From: Bacteroidales bacterium
GTDB lineage: Bacteria > Bacteroidota > Bacteroidia > Bacteroidales > UBA3824
DNA length: 63,851 nt
Reading direction: 5' to 3'
Assembly: GCA_017412115.1 (NCBI GenBank)
Contig: JAFPYR010000111.1
Coordinates: forward strand, 1 to 63,851
The position numbers and the translations under genes were made by a program. Numbering within the stretch: position 1 is the first letter of the stretch; every line of letters starts with the position of its first letter. Shown here in pieces: positions 8,374-16,829 of this stretch. The notes beneath the pieces are model-generated. The model was not told where the DNA came from and did no database searches. It was given only the letters and a program-made list of their open reading frames with translations.

Positions 8374-10215
8374 TTATTCTACCGTTACTGATTTAGCTAA
8401 ATTTCTCGGCTGATCAACGTTGCAACCCCTCATTACAGCGATGTAATAACTTAAAAGTTGCAAGGGAATTATTGTTATTAATGCGCCTATAGCTGTCGTA
8501 AATTTAGGTACTTCAATAACGTGGTCTGCCATTTTTGATATTGTTTCATCGCCTTCGCGGACGATAGCGATAACGATACCTTTGCGGGCTTTTACTTCTT
8601 GAATATTGTTTACTATTTTGTCATAACCGCGGCGGTTTGCTGCAATTACCACAACAGGCATTTTATCATCAATTAAGGCGATAGGTCCGTGTTTCATTTC
8701 TGCTGCCGGATAACCTGTTGCATGAATGTAACTTATCTCTTTTAATTTAAGTGCTCCTTCAAGTGCTATCGGATAATAGCAACCGCGTCCTAAATAGATG
8801 AAATTAGGCGAATTTTTGTAAAGTTCGGCAATTTTTTTGACTTTGTTGGGTTTTTCCAAAAATTCTTCAATTTTTTGCGGAACGTTGATAAGTTCGTTCA
8901 AAAGGCTCATGTACATCTCGGGAGCGATATTATATTTCGCTTTTCCGATAGAGAGAGCCATCATTGCCAAAACCATGACCTGAGCCGTAAAAGCTTTTGT
9001 ACTTGCAACACCGATTTCAGGACCGGCATGAGTATAAACTCCGGCGTGTGTTTCTCTTGAAATACTTGAGCCTACAACGTTACAAATACCGATTACTGTT
9101 GCGCCTTTTTCTTTTGCGAGTTTTACGGCGGCCAAAGTGTCAGCCGTTTCGCCGGATTGCGAGATAGCGATTACTACATCGTCAGAATTGATAACAGGAT
9201 TTCTGTAACGGAATTCAGAGGCGTATTCCACTTCTACGGGTATGCGTGAATATTCTTCAAAAAGGTATTCGCCCATAATTCCGGCGTGCCAACTTGTTCC
9301 GCAGCCTACGATTATGATTCTTCTTGCGTTCATAATCTTGGACATTACCGGCATCAAACCTCCTAAAACGATAGAATTGTGAGTTAAATCTACACGTCCG
9401 CGGATAGTATCGCTTATGGATTTCGGCTGTTCGTAAATTTCTTTCAACATGAAATGCGAATAGCCGCCTTTTTCTATTTCGTCGAAATTGAGGTCTACGG
9501 TTTGAATTTCGGGCTTTATAACGTCGTTCTTAATGGTTTTGATATCGACTTTGCCGTTACGTGTCAAAACCGCCATATTTTCGTTGTCAAGATAGATGAC
9601 ATTGTTAGTGTACTGAACGAAAGGAGTAGCATCGGAGCCTACATAAAACTCTTTTTCGCCTACACCGATAACAAGGGGACTTGAATTTCTTGCAACAATT
9701 AATTTATCACATTCATCTGTACAGATAACGGCGATTCCGTATGCTCCTTGAACCTTGTTTAAGGCATATCTTACTGCGTCCGTTGCTGAAACTTTTCCGA
9801 ACTCGTAAATATATTCGATGAGGTTTGCCAAAACTTCGGTATCGGTTTCGGATTTAAAAGTATAACCTCTATTAACGAGTTTTTTCTTCAGACTTGCATA
9901 GTTTTCGATAATACCGTTGTGAACGATTACGAATTTGCCCTTCATTGAGATATGCGGGTGAGCATTCGCATCGTTAGGCTCGCCGTGAGTTGCCCAACGG
10001 GTATGTCCGATTCCGAGAGTTCCTTTTTTAGGATTATCACCGATGAATCTTTCCAAATCCGAAATTTTACCTTTCACTTTGTAAATATGAGGCACGTTTG
10101 CGCAGAAAACTGCAACTCCAGAAGAGTCGTAACCTCTGTATTCCAGTCTTTTAAGACCATCAATTAGTATAGGATAAACTTCTTTGCCTCCTATATAGCC
10201 AACAATTCCGCACAT
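8374..10215 (-). CDS. glmS: Glutamine--fructose-6-phosphate aminotransferase (isomerizing)
   Basis: 613 residues, full length. The N terminus MCGIVGYIGG exposes Cys2, the nucleophile of the class II glutamine amidotransferase domain (about 1-220). Two SIS sugar-isomerase domains follow (about 290-600), with GCGTSWHAG and SQSGETADT motifs, and the C terminus ends in KSVTVE, as in the family. It makes glucosamine-6-phosphate from fructose-6-phosphate and glutamine, the entry to peptidoglycan and lipopolysaccharide amino sugars, in the cytoplasm. It is last in an operon with the DUF4270 and glycogen-synthase-like genes (34 bp and 13 bp gaps). No glmS ribozyme-like leader is apparent in the 34-bp gap. 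Confidence 0.98.
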   Translation of the reverse strand: MCGIVGYIGGKEVYPILIDGLKRLEYRGYDSSGVAVFCANVPHIYKVKGKISDLERFIGDNPKKGTLGIGHTRWATHGEPNDANAHPHISMKGKFVIVHNGIIENYASLKKKLVNRGYTFKSETDTEVLANLIEYIYEFGKVSATDAVRYALNKVQGAYGIAVICTDECDKLIVARNSSPLVIGVGEKEFYVGSDATPFVQYTNNVIYLDNENMAVLTRNGKVDIKTIKNDVIKPEIQTVDLNFDEIEKGGYSHFMLKEIYEQPKSISDTIRGRVDLTHNSIVLGGLMPVMSKIMNARRIIIVGCGTSWHAGIMGEYLFEEYSRIPVEVEYASEFRYRNPVINSDDVVIAISQSGETADTLAAVKLAKEKGATVIGICNVVGSSISRETHAGVYTHAGPEIGVASTKAFTAQVMVLAMMALSIGKAKYNIAPEMYMSLLNELINVPQKIEEFLEKPNKVKKIAELYKNSPNFIYLGRGCYYPIALEGALKLKEISYIHATGYPAAEMKHGPIALIDDKMPVVVIAANRRGYDKIVNNIQEVKARKGIVIAIVREGDETISKMADHVIEVPKFTTAIGALITIIPLQLLSYYIAVMRGCNVDQPRNLAKSVTVE

Positions 10216-10249
10216 AGTTTTTTTATGTATTAATTAATGTTAATGGTTA

Positions 10250-11548
10250 TTATTTTTCGTAAGTTATGTATTCTACAACAAGTCTCATAGGCTTGTCAGA
10301 ATGTTTGTTTGTATTAATAACGCTCCGGCTGAAGTCCGTAACGGGATTTGCCGGATAGAGGTACACAGAATATTTCGGCGTTGAACCCAAAGAGTATGTT
10401 TTTAGCATATCGGCAACTCTTGCCGTTAAATTTATGCTATACTGTTGATTCTTTTCGTCAATACTAATCGGTACTATGGTAGTAACGTAGTTTTGTGTTT
10501 TTAAATATTCAGGGAAATAAAAAATATTTTCTTCTCCCTCATAGCGTCCTACACAAATGAGTGAGGATAATGCTGGAAAGCTCTCTTGATTGCTTATTTC
10601 GTTTTCCGCAAGCGGCGCAATTAGTTGTGCCCTTAAAATCGAATAATATTTCCCGTTGAGATTTTCTTTGTTCAATTCTTTCAAATTTGGAAAATCCACT
10701 CTTATTTTTGTTCCTACAAGTGATTGAAGATAAGCGTATTGACTTTCCGTTTCGGTTTTGGAAAATTCTTCGTTGAACTTTGTTGAAGAATAATCGTGGT
10801 TTATAAGATTGATTCTTGCATCGTCGTTTGCAATAGAATACGAAACGTTGCGTGCGTTTTCTTCATCGGGCAGATGATAATAAACCGTGTAGCCGGTGTA
10901 AGAGCTTGAATATGAGAATCTCATAATAGAATTTCCTTCCGTGGGCTTGAAATACAATCCGCAAATATTCTCATCAAAGGTCGTATCGCGTGTGGCTTGT
11001 AAAATTTTGTTGCCGTATTCCACGTCAAGATTCGTTTTGATCAGCGTTTTAGCGTTTTGCGGTGAAAATTTGAAACTTCCTACCGGTTTTTCCGACAAAT
11101 AGCCGCTGATGTCGAAATCAGAATAATAAGTTGAGTCGTAATAAATTTTTTTCTCTAACGGATAAATATCTATGTTACATTCAGTTATCGTATCACCGTA
11201 TGAAGGATTACTTAAATTGAATCCGAGGCTCAAAACGACTGAATCCACTATAGCATTATCTTTGTAAGAGCCGTAAGAGGTATTTGAAAATTTTGCTGCG
11301 AATGAGGTTTGAGTTTGTCCGAAGACAGGGTCTTCCAACATTCCGACGAGCAAATAATTTTGGTTTGAAGAAACTAAAGCACTTTCTTTTTCCGTATAGG
11401 CATTTACCGTAACGGTATCAATAATTTTTATTGCGGCAATATCAGAGGCAGGAATAATATCTGCACCCATTTTTTCTTCGTTGTCGCAACCGTTTGTAAG
11501 CGATAACACAACAACCGAGGCTGCTGCAAGAATAAAACCGTTTCTCAT
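10250..11548 (-). CDS. DUF4270 family lipoprotein
   Basis: 432 residues with a lipoprotein signal (LSLTNGC, Cys21) followed by DNEEKMGADIIP. The motif DPVFGQTQTSFAAKF near residue 75 and the following long beta-rich body are typical of DUF4270, a Bacteroidota-restricted envelope family of unknown function. It lies between the glycogen-synthase-like gene and glmS, an arrangement I recall as common in Bacteroidota. It is likely exported to the outer membrane; no catalytic motif is visible. Confidence 0.88.
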   Translation of the reverse strand: MRNGFILAAASVVVLSLTNGCDNEEKMGADIIPASDIAAIKIIDTVTVNAYTEKESALVSSNQNYLLVGMLEDPVFGQTQTSFAAKFSNTSYGSYKDNAIVDSVVLSLGFNLSNPSYGDTITECNIDIYPLEKKIYYDSTYYSDFDISGYLSEKPVGSFKFSPQNAKTLIKTNLDVEYGNKILQATRDTTFDENICGLYFKPTEGNSIMRFSYSSSYTGYTVYYHLPDEENARNVSYSIANDDARINLINHDYSSTKFNEEFSKTETESQYAYLQSLVGTKIRVDFPNLKELNKENLNGKYYSILRAQLIAPLAENEISNQESFPALSSLICVGRYEGEENIFYFPEYLKTQNYVTTIVPISIDEKNQQYSINLTARVADMLKTYSLGSTPKYSVYLYPANPVTDFSRSVINTNKHSDKPMRLVVEYITYEK

Positions 11549-11561
11549 TATGTAGTCTTTT

Positions 11562-12422
11562 CTAAATTGCTGATTTTCTTTTAGTCTTTTTTTCGCTCTC
11601 TTGAGGAGCTCCTTCCGATAAAATCATATCATAAAAATCGGAATAAGCATCAACGTATGTATCCATGTCGTGATATTGTAAGAATGGTTTGCCGCATTTT
11701 TCGGTGTATTCTTTTACGGCAGGGTCAATATCGGGGTGTCCGAAAATTACGGCATCAGACATATTGATTGCTAATTTTGAAAGATTTACAAAGTCGGGAG
11801 TCTCTCTTACAACGTCCAAATCTTTTTCTTGAACACCATCGACTTTGAGTTTCTTTGCAAAATTTTTCGGAAAACAGCCCGGATAGCCGTCATTATAAAC
11901 GGAATATACTACTTTTGATTTTGAGAAAAGCGGGTCTTCCTTGAAAGCGTTTTTCAGATAAAGCGGTACTAACGAGGTAATCCAGCCATGGCAATGAACC
12001 AAATCGGGTGACCAACGCAATTTTTTTACCGTTTCCAAAACTCCGCGTGCAAAAAATATTGCTCTCTCATCGTTGTCCTCAAAATACTTTCCGTCTTTGT
12101 CGGTAACGATTCCTTTGCGTTGAAAAAAATCTTCATTGTCGATGAAATAAACCTGCATCCTTGCTGATTGAATCGAAGCCACTTTTATTACCAAAGAATG
12201 GTCGGTATCGTCAATGATGAGGTTCATACCCGAAAGACGGATTACTTCATGGAGCATATTCCTGCGTTCGTTGATAGAACCGTAACGCGGCATAAAAGCC
12301 CTTATTTCCTTTTTCTTTTCCTGAATCCCTTGCGGAAGGTATCTGCCGATTATTGACATTTGCGTTTCCGGCAAATAGGGCGTTATTTCTTGTGAAACAA
12401 ATAAAATTTTTTTCTTCTCCAT
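11562..12422 (-). CDS. Glycogen/starch synthase-like protein, GT5 domain only
   Basis: 286 residues resembling the N-terminal (GT5) half of GlgA: ILFVSQEITPYLPET at the start, PDLVHCHGW near residue 140 and a SVYNDGYPGCFP segment. The C-terminal GT1 nucleotide-sugar binding half found in normal glycogen synthases is missing, and the canonical N-terminal KxGGL motif is not seen (sequence is MSIIGRYLP). Bacteroidota commonly encode such short forms beside DUF4270, so this is probably a family form rather than a truncated gene. Whether it is enzymatic is doubtful. First gene of the operon to glmS; TATCTTTG at 12460-12467 (minus strand) is the likely -7 element. Confidence 0.85.
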   Translation of the reverse strand: MEKKKILFVSQEITPYLPETQMSIIGRYLPQGIQEKKKEIRAFMPRYGSINERRNMLHEVIRLSGMNLIIDDTDHSLVIKVASIQSARMQVYFIDNEDFFQRKGIVTDKDGKYFEDNDERAIFFARGVLETVKKLRWSPDLVHCHGWITSLVPLYLKNAFKEDPLFSKSKVVYSVYNDGYPGCFPKNFAKKLKVDGVQEKDLDVVRETPDFVNLSKLAINMSDAVIFGHPDIDPAVKEYTEKCGKPFLQYHDMDTYVDAYSDFYDMILSEGAPQESEKKTKRKSAI

Positions 12423-12545
12423 AAAGTTAAGATTTCTTTGTAAAAACTATTTTAAGTTGCAAAGATAATAGTTTTTTTTTAATTTTTTACCAAAAATAAA
12501 ACGACTTTTTTTTGTATTTTTTTTAAAATTTTGAAATTCAAGAAG

Positions 12546-13646
12546 TTATATTTCTGATTTGGGAATTGTGAATTTGAAATCACTACCGATTCCCGGCATT
12601 GATTCTACCCAGATTTTACCTTTACAAAGCTTTACGAAATGATATGCTATACCAAGTCCTAAACCGTTTTTGCCGTTTTCGTCTTTCATAAAGTTTTCAT
12701 CGCTGAAAATTGTTGCCACTTGTTCCGACGAGAGTCCAGAGCCCGTGTCGTAAACAGTTATCTGAGTATATCTTTTCGGGTCGTCCGGATAATCTGAGGC
12801 GTCAATTATAATATCGCCGCCGTGATGTGTAAATTTTACCGCGTTAGAGAGCAAATTATCAATTGTAACCTCTATAAGTTTTCTGTCTGCATAGACGATA
12901 TGATTGCCCGGATTCTCGTAAATCATCGTTACTGATTTCTGTTTTGCCAGGGGAGCGTAAATTCCAACGGCTGCTTTTATCAACAAATCGAGGTCGAATT
13001 TAGAAAATTTTGCCGTGATGGAGTTGTTGATAATTTTGGAGCGCATTTCAAGTTTTTCCAAACGGTTTAATACAAAAGCATTATCGTTTTTGATTTTTTC
13101 TATCTCCGTTTTGGTGTTTATATTTGAAATTTCTTCAGAAATTTTTTCTAACGCTTTACCGTTGTTTATTAATTTGTTGATAAGTTCATCTAAAGTAAAA
13201 GTATAAAGTTTAGTCTGAACTTTCATTATATTTTGAGCAGCTTTCTTTTCTTTGTTTAAGATTTCGTTTTGCGCTTTTAATTGTAAGATGTTGCTGACTT
13301 TTGGTAAAAACTCCTTGAAATCTATAGGTTTTACCACATAATCTACTGCACCGAGCGAAAGTCCTCTAATCATTTCTTCGTTTTCGTCGATTGCTGTAAC
13401 AAAAATTACGATAATGTCAGAGGTTTCGGGTATTGATCTCAACTCTTGCAAAACGGCAAAACCGTCCATGCCAGGCATTGCAATATCCAAAAGTATCAAA
13501 TCAGGGATTTTTTCTTTTGCAATCTCTATTGCCTGTTGTCCGGATTTTGCAATATATACGATATACCCTTCATCGAAGAATGCCCTATCCAAAAGTTGCA
13601 GATTTACAGGATTATCATCAACGCAAAGTATTGAAAAGTTCCTCAT
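12546..13646 (-). CDS. Response-regulator/histidine-kinase-like protein lacking the phospho-acceptor His
   Basis: 366 residues. A receiver domain (about 1-120) has the acidic pair DD, the phospho-acceptor Asp in LILLDIAMPGMDG and the Lys in VVKPID. A coiled helical linker (about 125-215) sits where a DHp domain would be, but contains no H-E/D-x-x-T/N-P motif. A HATPase domain follows with N box DNLLSNAVKF, G1 DTGSGLS and G2 GLGLGI. Cytoplasmic, no membrane segment. It may bind ATP and signal by conformational change, or phosphorylate another protein. It starts 22 bp from the end of rdgB, so the two are probably co-transcribed. Confidence 0.88.
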   Translation of the reverse strand: MRNFSILCVDDNPVNLQLLDRAFFDEGYIVYIAKSGQQAIEIAKEKIPDLILLDIAMPGMDGFAVLQELRSIPETSDIIVIFVTAIDENEEMIRGLSLGAVDYVVKPIDFKEFLPKVSNILQLKAQNEILNKEKKAAQNIMKVQTKLYTFTLDELINKLINNGKALEKISEEISNINTKTEIEKIKNDNAFVLNRLEKLEMRSKIINNSITAKFSKFDLDLLIKAAVGIYAPLAKQKSVTMIYENPGNHIVYADRKLIEVTIDNLLSNAVKFTHHGGDIIIDASDYPDDPKRYTQITVYDTGSGLSSEQVATIFSDENFMKDENGKNGLGLGIAYHFVKLCKGKIWVESMPGIGSDFKFTIPKSEI

Positions 13647-13668
13647 TTTCTCTTAATTTTTTTATAAA

Positions 13669-14250
13669 TTAATACTCCCACAAAAACCGACCCATTTTTT
13701 CTAAAGCCATGCCTCTGTGTGAAATTTTATTTTTTTCTTCAGAACTAAGTTCCGCTAATGTCTTGTTGAAACCATCAGGCAAGAATATCGGGTCGTAACC
13801 GAATCCGTGATTACCGCGTTTTTCATTTGTTATAACACCGTGAACAAAACCTTGGAAACTATAAACTTTCCCTTCTAAAATCAAAACTACTTCAGTATGA
13901 AATTGTGCTTTGCGGTTTGTTTTGCCTTCCAATTCTTCTAAAAGTTTGTCCATATTTTTTTCAGGGTTTTTATCCTGACCGGCATAACGTGCGGAATATA
14001 CGCCCGGTTTGCCACCTAATGCTTCTACTTCAAGTCCCGTATCGTCCGAAAAACAACTTTTTCCGTATTTTTTCCAAATGTACTCCGCCTTTTCCAAAGC
14101 GTTTTCGTAAATTGTTTCGTGCGTTTCGGGAATGTCCTCAAAACAGTTTATGTCCTTGAGTGAAAGTATTTTATGATTTTTTATGATAGCTTGGGCTTCT
14201 GAAATTTTGTTGTTGTTGCCTGTTGCAAAAATTAATTCCATACCAGTCAA
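13669..14250 (-). CDS. rdgB: XTP/dITP diphosphatase (RdgB/HAM1)
   Basis: 193 residues. The start MELIFATGNNNK (Met4 of the longest frame; the first ATG adds MTG) is the substrate-binding SxNxxK-type motif of the family. Later come SDDTGLEVEALGG, with the catalytic acidic residue, and GYDPIF and SHRGMAL, both family signatures. The enzyme hydrolyses non-canonical purine nucleoside triphosphates (ITP, dITP, XTP) to monophosphates and diphosphate, cleaning the nucleotide pool. First in a likely two-gene unit with the receiver-ATPase protein; 37 bp separate it from the SprB-repeat gene upstream. Confidence 0.96.
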   Translation of the reverse strand: MTGMELIFATGNNNKISEAQAIIKNHKILSLKDINCFEDIPETHETIYENALEKAEYIWKKYGKSCFSDDTGLEVEALGGKPGVYSARYAGQDKNPEKNMDKLLEELEGKTNRKAQFHTEVVLILEGKVYSFQGFVHGVITNEKRGNHGFGYDPIFLPDGFNKTLAELSSEEKNKISHRGMALEKMGRFLWEY

Positions 14251-14287
14251 TTTTTTTTTCTTGCGGGCAAAGTTAATAAAATTTTCT

Positions 14288-16660
14288 TTAAAATGCTATA
14301 TTTTTTTCAATAATGCATCCGTTTTTGTCCTCAACCTTAAAAGAATATTTTCCTTTTGACATTTCTCTTCGGTTCAAATCCGTGTTTCCGTCCTCCCAAA
14401 TAACATTGTAAGGCATTGCTCCGCCGCTAACGGAAATGATTGTAGAGCCGTCGCTTTTTCCTGAAGAGGGTTTTTGAGTTTTTACCTCGACTACGAGCTC
14501 TTTTTCAGGCCAAGTGATGACAGCTTTTTTCTCAACCATACAATTTCCTGAATCATAAACTTTTACGGAATAATTTCCGGCTGAAAGATTTTCATGAGTT
14601 TCGCCCGTTTGATTGTTTTCCCAGACATAACGGTAAGGTGGTTTTCCGTTTTCGGCTTTAACGCTGATTTTTCCTAAGGCTTTGCCTCTGCACGGAGAAT
14701 TTTCGGTTTCGAGTTCTGCCGTCATTTCTTCTTCGGGTTCTGAAATTATTACGGTTTCGATTATAATGCAATTATTATGATCTGTTAATTTTAAATCGTA
14801 GTTTCCTGCTTTTAGGTTTTCAAATTTTTCGCCTTTGAGCTTGTTGTTGCAGGTAATGAGGTATGGCGCAGAGCCGCCTGAGGGTTTGGTGCGGATAATT
14901 CCGTTGTGTCCGTTTTTGCAGGTAACATCTGAGATTTCGTAATCAAGTTTCAAAATGTTTTGCGGAGCGTTTATCGTGAAGGATTTTTCGATGGCGCAAT
15001 TATGCGAATCGGAAATTTTAACGCGGTAAACGCCGGAGGATAAATTGTTGATGTCTTTGGTAGTGGCATCGTTGCTCCAAAGAAAACTATATCCCGGAGT
15101 CCCGCCCGTAGGTTTTATCGTGATGCTGCCGTTTTCTCCTCCCGAACAAGTAACGTGCGAGACCTCGCCTATAGCATCTAACTCTTTGTCGGGTTCGCGG
15201 ATTGTTGCTGTGCGTGAGATTTCGCAGCCCCAATTGTCAATGACTTTCATGTTGTAAGTTCCGGCTAAAAGGTTTTCGGCTTTTTCCGTTGTTTCTTTGT
15301 CTTCGAGGAAATATTTATAAGGTTTGCCGCCGCCGCTGACATCAAAAATCAATGCTCCTTTAGGTTTTGACTTGCAAAGCGAATGTTCCACTTTCGGCGA
15401 AAACATCAACGGGACATCGGGAGCGGTGATTTCAACGGAATCCCAAACGAAACAACGTTGCGCATCACGGATTATGCAACCGTAAATTCCAGTGCCTTTG
15501 TTCGTAATTTCATCGGCTTCGGTATCATCAGACCAAACAATGTAATAAGGTTTTGTTCCGCCCGTTACCTCAGCTTTTAACGTTGCATCGTGTTCGCCGT
15601 AACAGCGGATATTGCGGCTTTGAATTTTTAATTTTAACTCTTCATCCGGTTCGGTGATTTCTATTGATTTGGTAATTTTAGTTCCCTTGCTGTCAGTTAC
15701 TTCTACGGAATAAACGCCTGCTTTCAAACTGTCGAGTTTTCTGCCGCGTTTTCCGTTCGACCATCTGAATTTATAATCGGGAGTTCCGCCCGAGACCAAA
15801 ACCTGAATCGAACCCGTATTTTTACCTTTGCAATTAACGTCGGTTTTTTCCAAATTTACTTCCATCGGCTGACGGTATTGATAACGTATTGTCGTGATAT
15901 TGCCGTTTGCATCTGCCTCGGCTTCCATGACGGCTATTCCGCATTTTTTTGAAAACCAACGGTAAAAAATCTGATGCGTTTTGCTCGAGAATTCAGGAGC
16001 GGGCATCCAACCCATTAAACGCGAATTTTTGTATGCAACGATTTTTTTGTAAACGGTATTTTTTTCACGGATTGTGTTGTAAGTATCCATCGGAGTTTTT
16101 ATGACGCCTGAGGTATCAAATTCGGAATAATTGTTCATGTCGAGATCTATGCGTACGGAATCGGCATATTGTTTTAAACCGTAACTTGAAACAAACTTCT
16201 TAGAAATGCTGTCATTCAAAAAATTGCCTACTTTGATTGGAAATTTATAAAGTGCGAGTTCCGTCGGAAAAACAAGTACGACGGCGGCTTTCAATCCTAA
16301 ATAATCGTTGATAATTCCGTGCATTTTTATTTTGGAAGAATCCACGGTGATAAATTCCATGTTTTTTTTGGTTTGAAATTTGAGTATCTCAGCATTAGGA
16401 AACAAATTGCCGTAGCGACTGCGATTTTTGGAATAAAATCTTACAGTATCAAAACTTTCGGGCTCCAAACCGGATATGTCCCAGTTCATGGCATCGAGTT
16501 TTGAAACCGTCATTTCAGAATTCTTAAAATGTTTTACGGCATATATATATCCGTCCCCGATATTGGCCATATCGCCGTAATCGAGTTCAATAGCCTGAGA
16601 ATTAGCGTTGTAGACGTTAACAATCAGTATTAAGGCGGCAAAAAATAGTTTTTTCAGCAT
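14288..16660 (-). CDS. Secreted SprB-repeat protein
   Basis: Start chosen at Met10 of the longest frame (MLKKLFFAAL), which opens a clear signal peptide ending near NSQA. A unique N-terminal region of about 280 residues is followed by seven tandem repeats of about 70 residues, each of the form C-x-G-x(3-6)-G-x(9)-GG-x-PY-x(3)-W-x(20)-AG-x-Y-x(3)-V-x-D, the SprB/PKD-like repeat of Bacteroidota adhesins. No type IX sorting domain is seen after the last repeat. Probably a cell-surface or periplasmic adhesin-like protein. It is divergent from the PorE-like gene, with about 170 bp between start codons. Confidence 0.87.
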   Translation of the reverse strand: MLKKLFFAALILIVNVYNANSQAIELDYGDMANIGDGYIYAVKHFKNSEMTVSKLDAMNWDISGLEPESFDTVRFYSKNRSRYGNLFPNAEILKFQTKKNMEFITVDSSKIKMHGIINDYLGLKAAVVLVFPTELALYKFPIKVGNFLNDSISKKFVSSYGLKQYADSVRIDLDMNNYSEFDTSGVIKTPMDTYNTIREKNTVYKKIVAYKNSRLMGWMPAPEFSSKTHQIFYRWFSKKCGIAVMEAEADANGNITTIRYQYRQPMEVNLEKTDVNCKGKNTGSIQVLVSGGTPDYKFRWSNGKRGRKLDSLKAGVYSVEVTDSKGTKITKSIEITEPDEELKLKIQSRNIRCYGEHDATLKAEVTGGTKPYYIVWSDDTEADEITNKGTGIYGCIIRDAQRCFVWDSVEITAPDVPLMFSPKVEHSLCKSKPKGALIFDVSGGGKPYKYFLEDKETTEKAENLLAGTYNMKVIDNWGCEISRTATIREPDKELDAIGEVSHVTCSGGENGSITIKPTGGTPGYSFLWSNDATTKDINNLSSGVYRVKISDSHNCAIEKSFTINAPQNILKLDYEISDVTCKNGHNGIIRTKPSGGSAPYLITCNNKLKGEKFENLKAGNYDLKLTDHNNCIIIETVIISEPEEEMTAELETENSPCRGKALGKISVKAENGKPPYRYVWENNQTGETHENLSAGNYSVKVYDSGNCMVEKKAVITWPEKELVVEVKTQKPSSGKSDGSTIISVSGGAMPYNVIWEDGNTDLNRREMSKGKYSFKVEDKNGCIIEKNIAF

Positions 16661-16829
16661 TGTTAATGTGATTTGAATAACGAACATTTTACAAATGCGA
16701 AGTAAATATTTTTTTTTGAAAAAAACGTTTATTCGTTTAAAAAAGTAAAAAAATATTTTTTAAAGATAAAAAAAAACACAATATTTGCTGATTATTTTTT
16801 TAGGAACATACTATAAAAAAGATTGTGAA

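Noticed and set aside
10216..10249. A glmS ribozyme upstream of glmS
   Set aside because: The gap is only 34 bp and glmS is the third gene of an operon; no room for the ribozyme, which is also not typical of Bacteroidota.
14371..14381. A T-loop-like GGTTCAAATCC, as in tRNA genes
   Set aside because: It is inside the coding sequence of the SprB-repeat protein and no acceptor, D or anticodon arms can be found around it.
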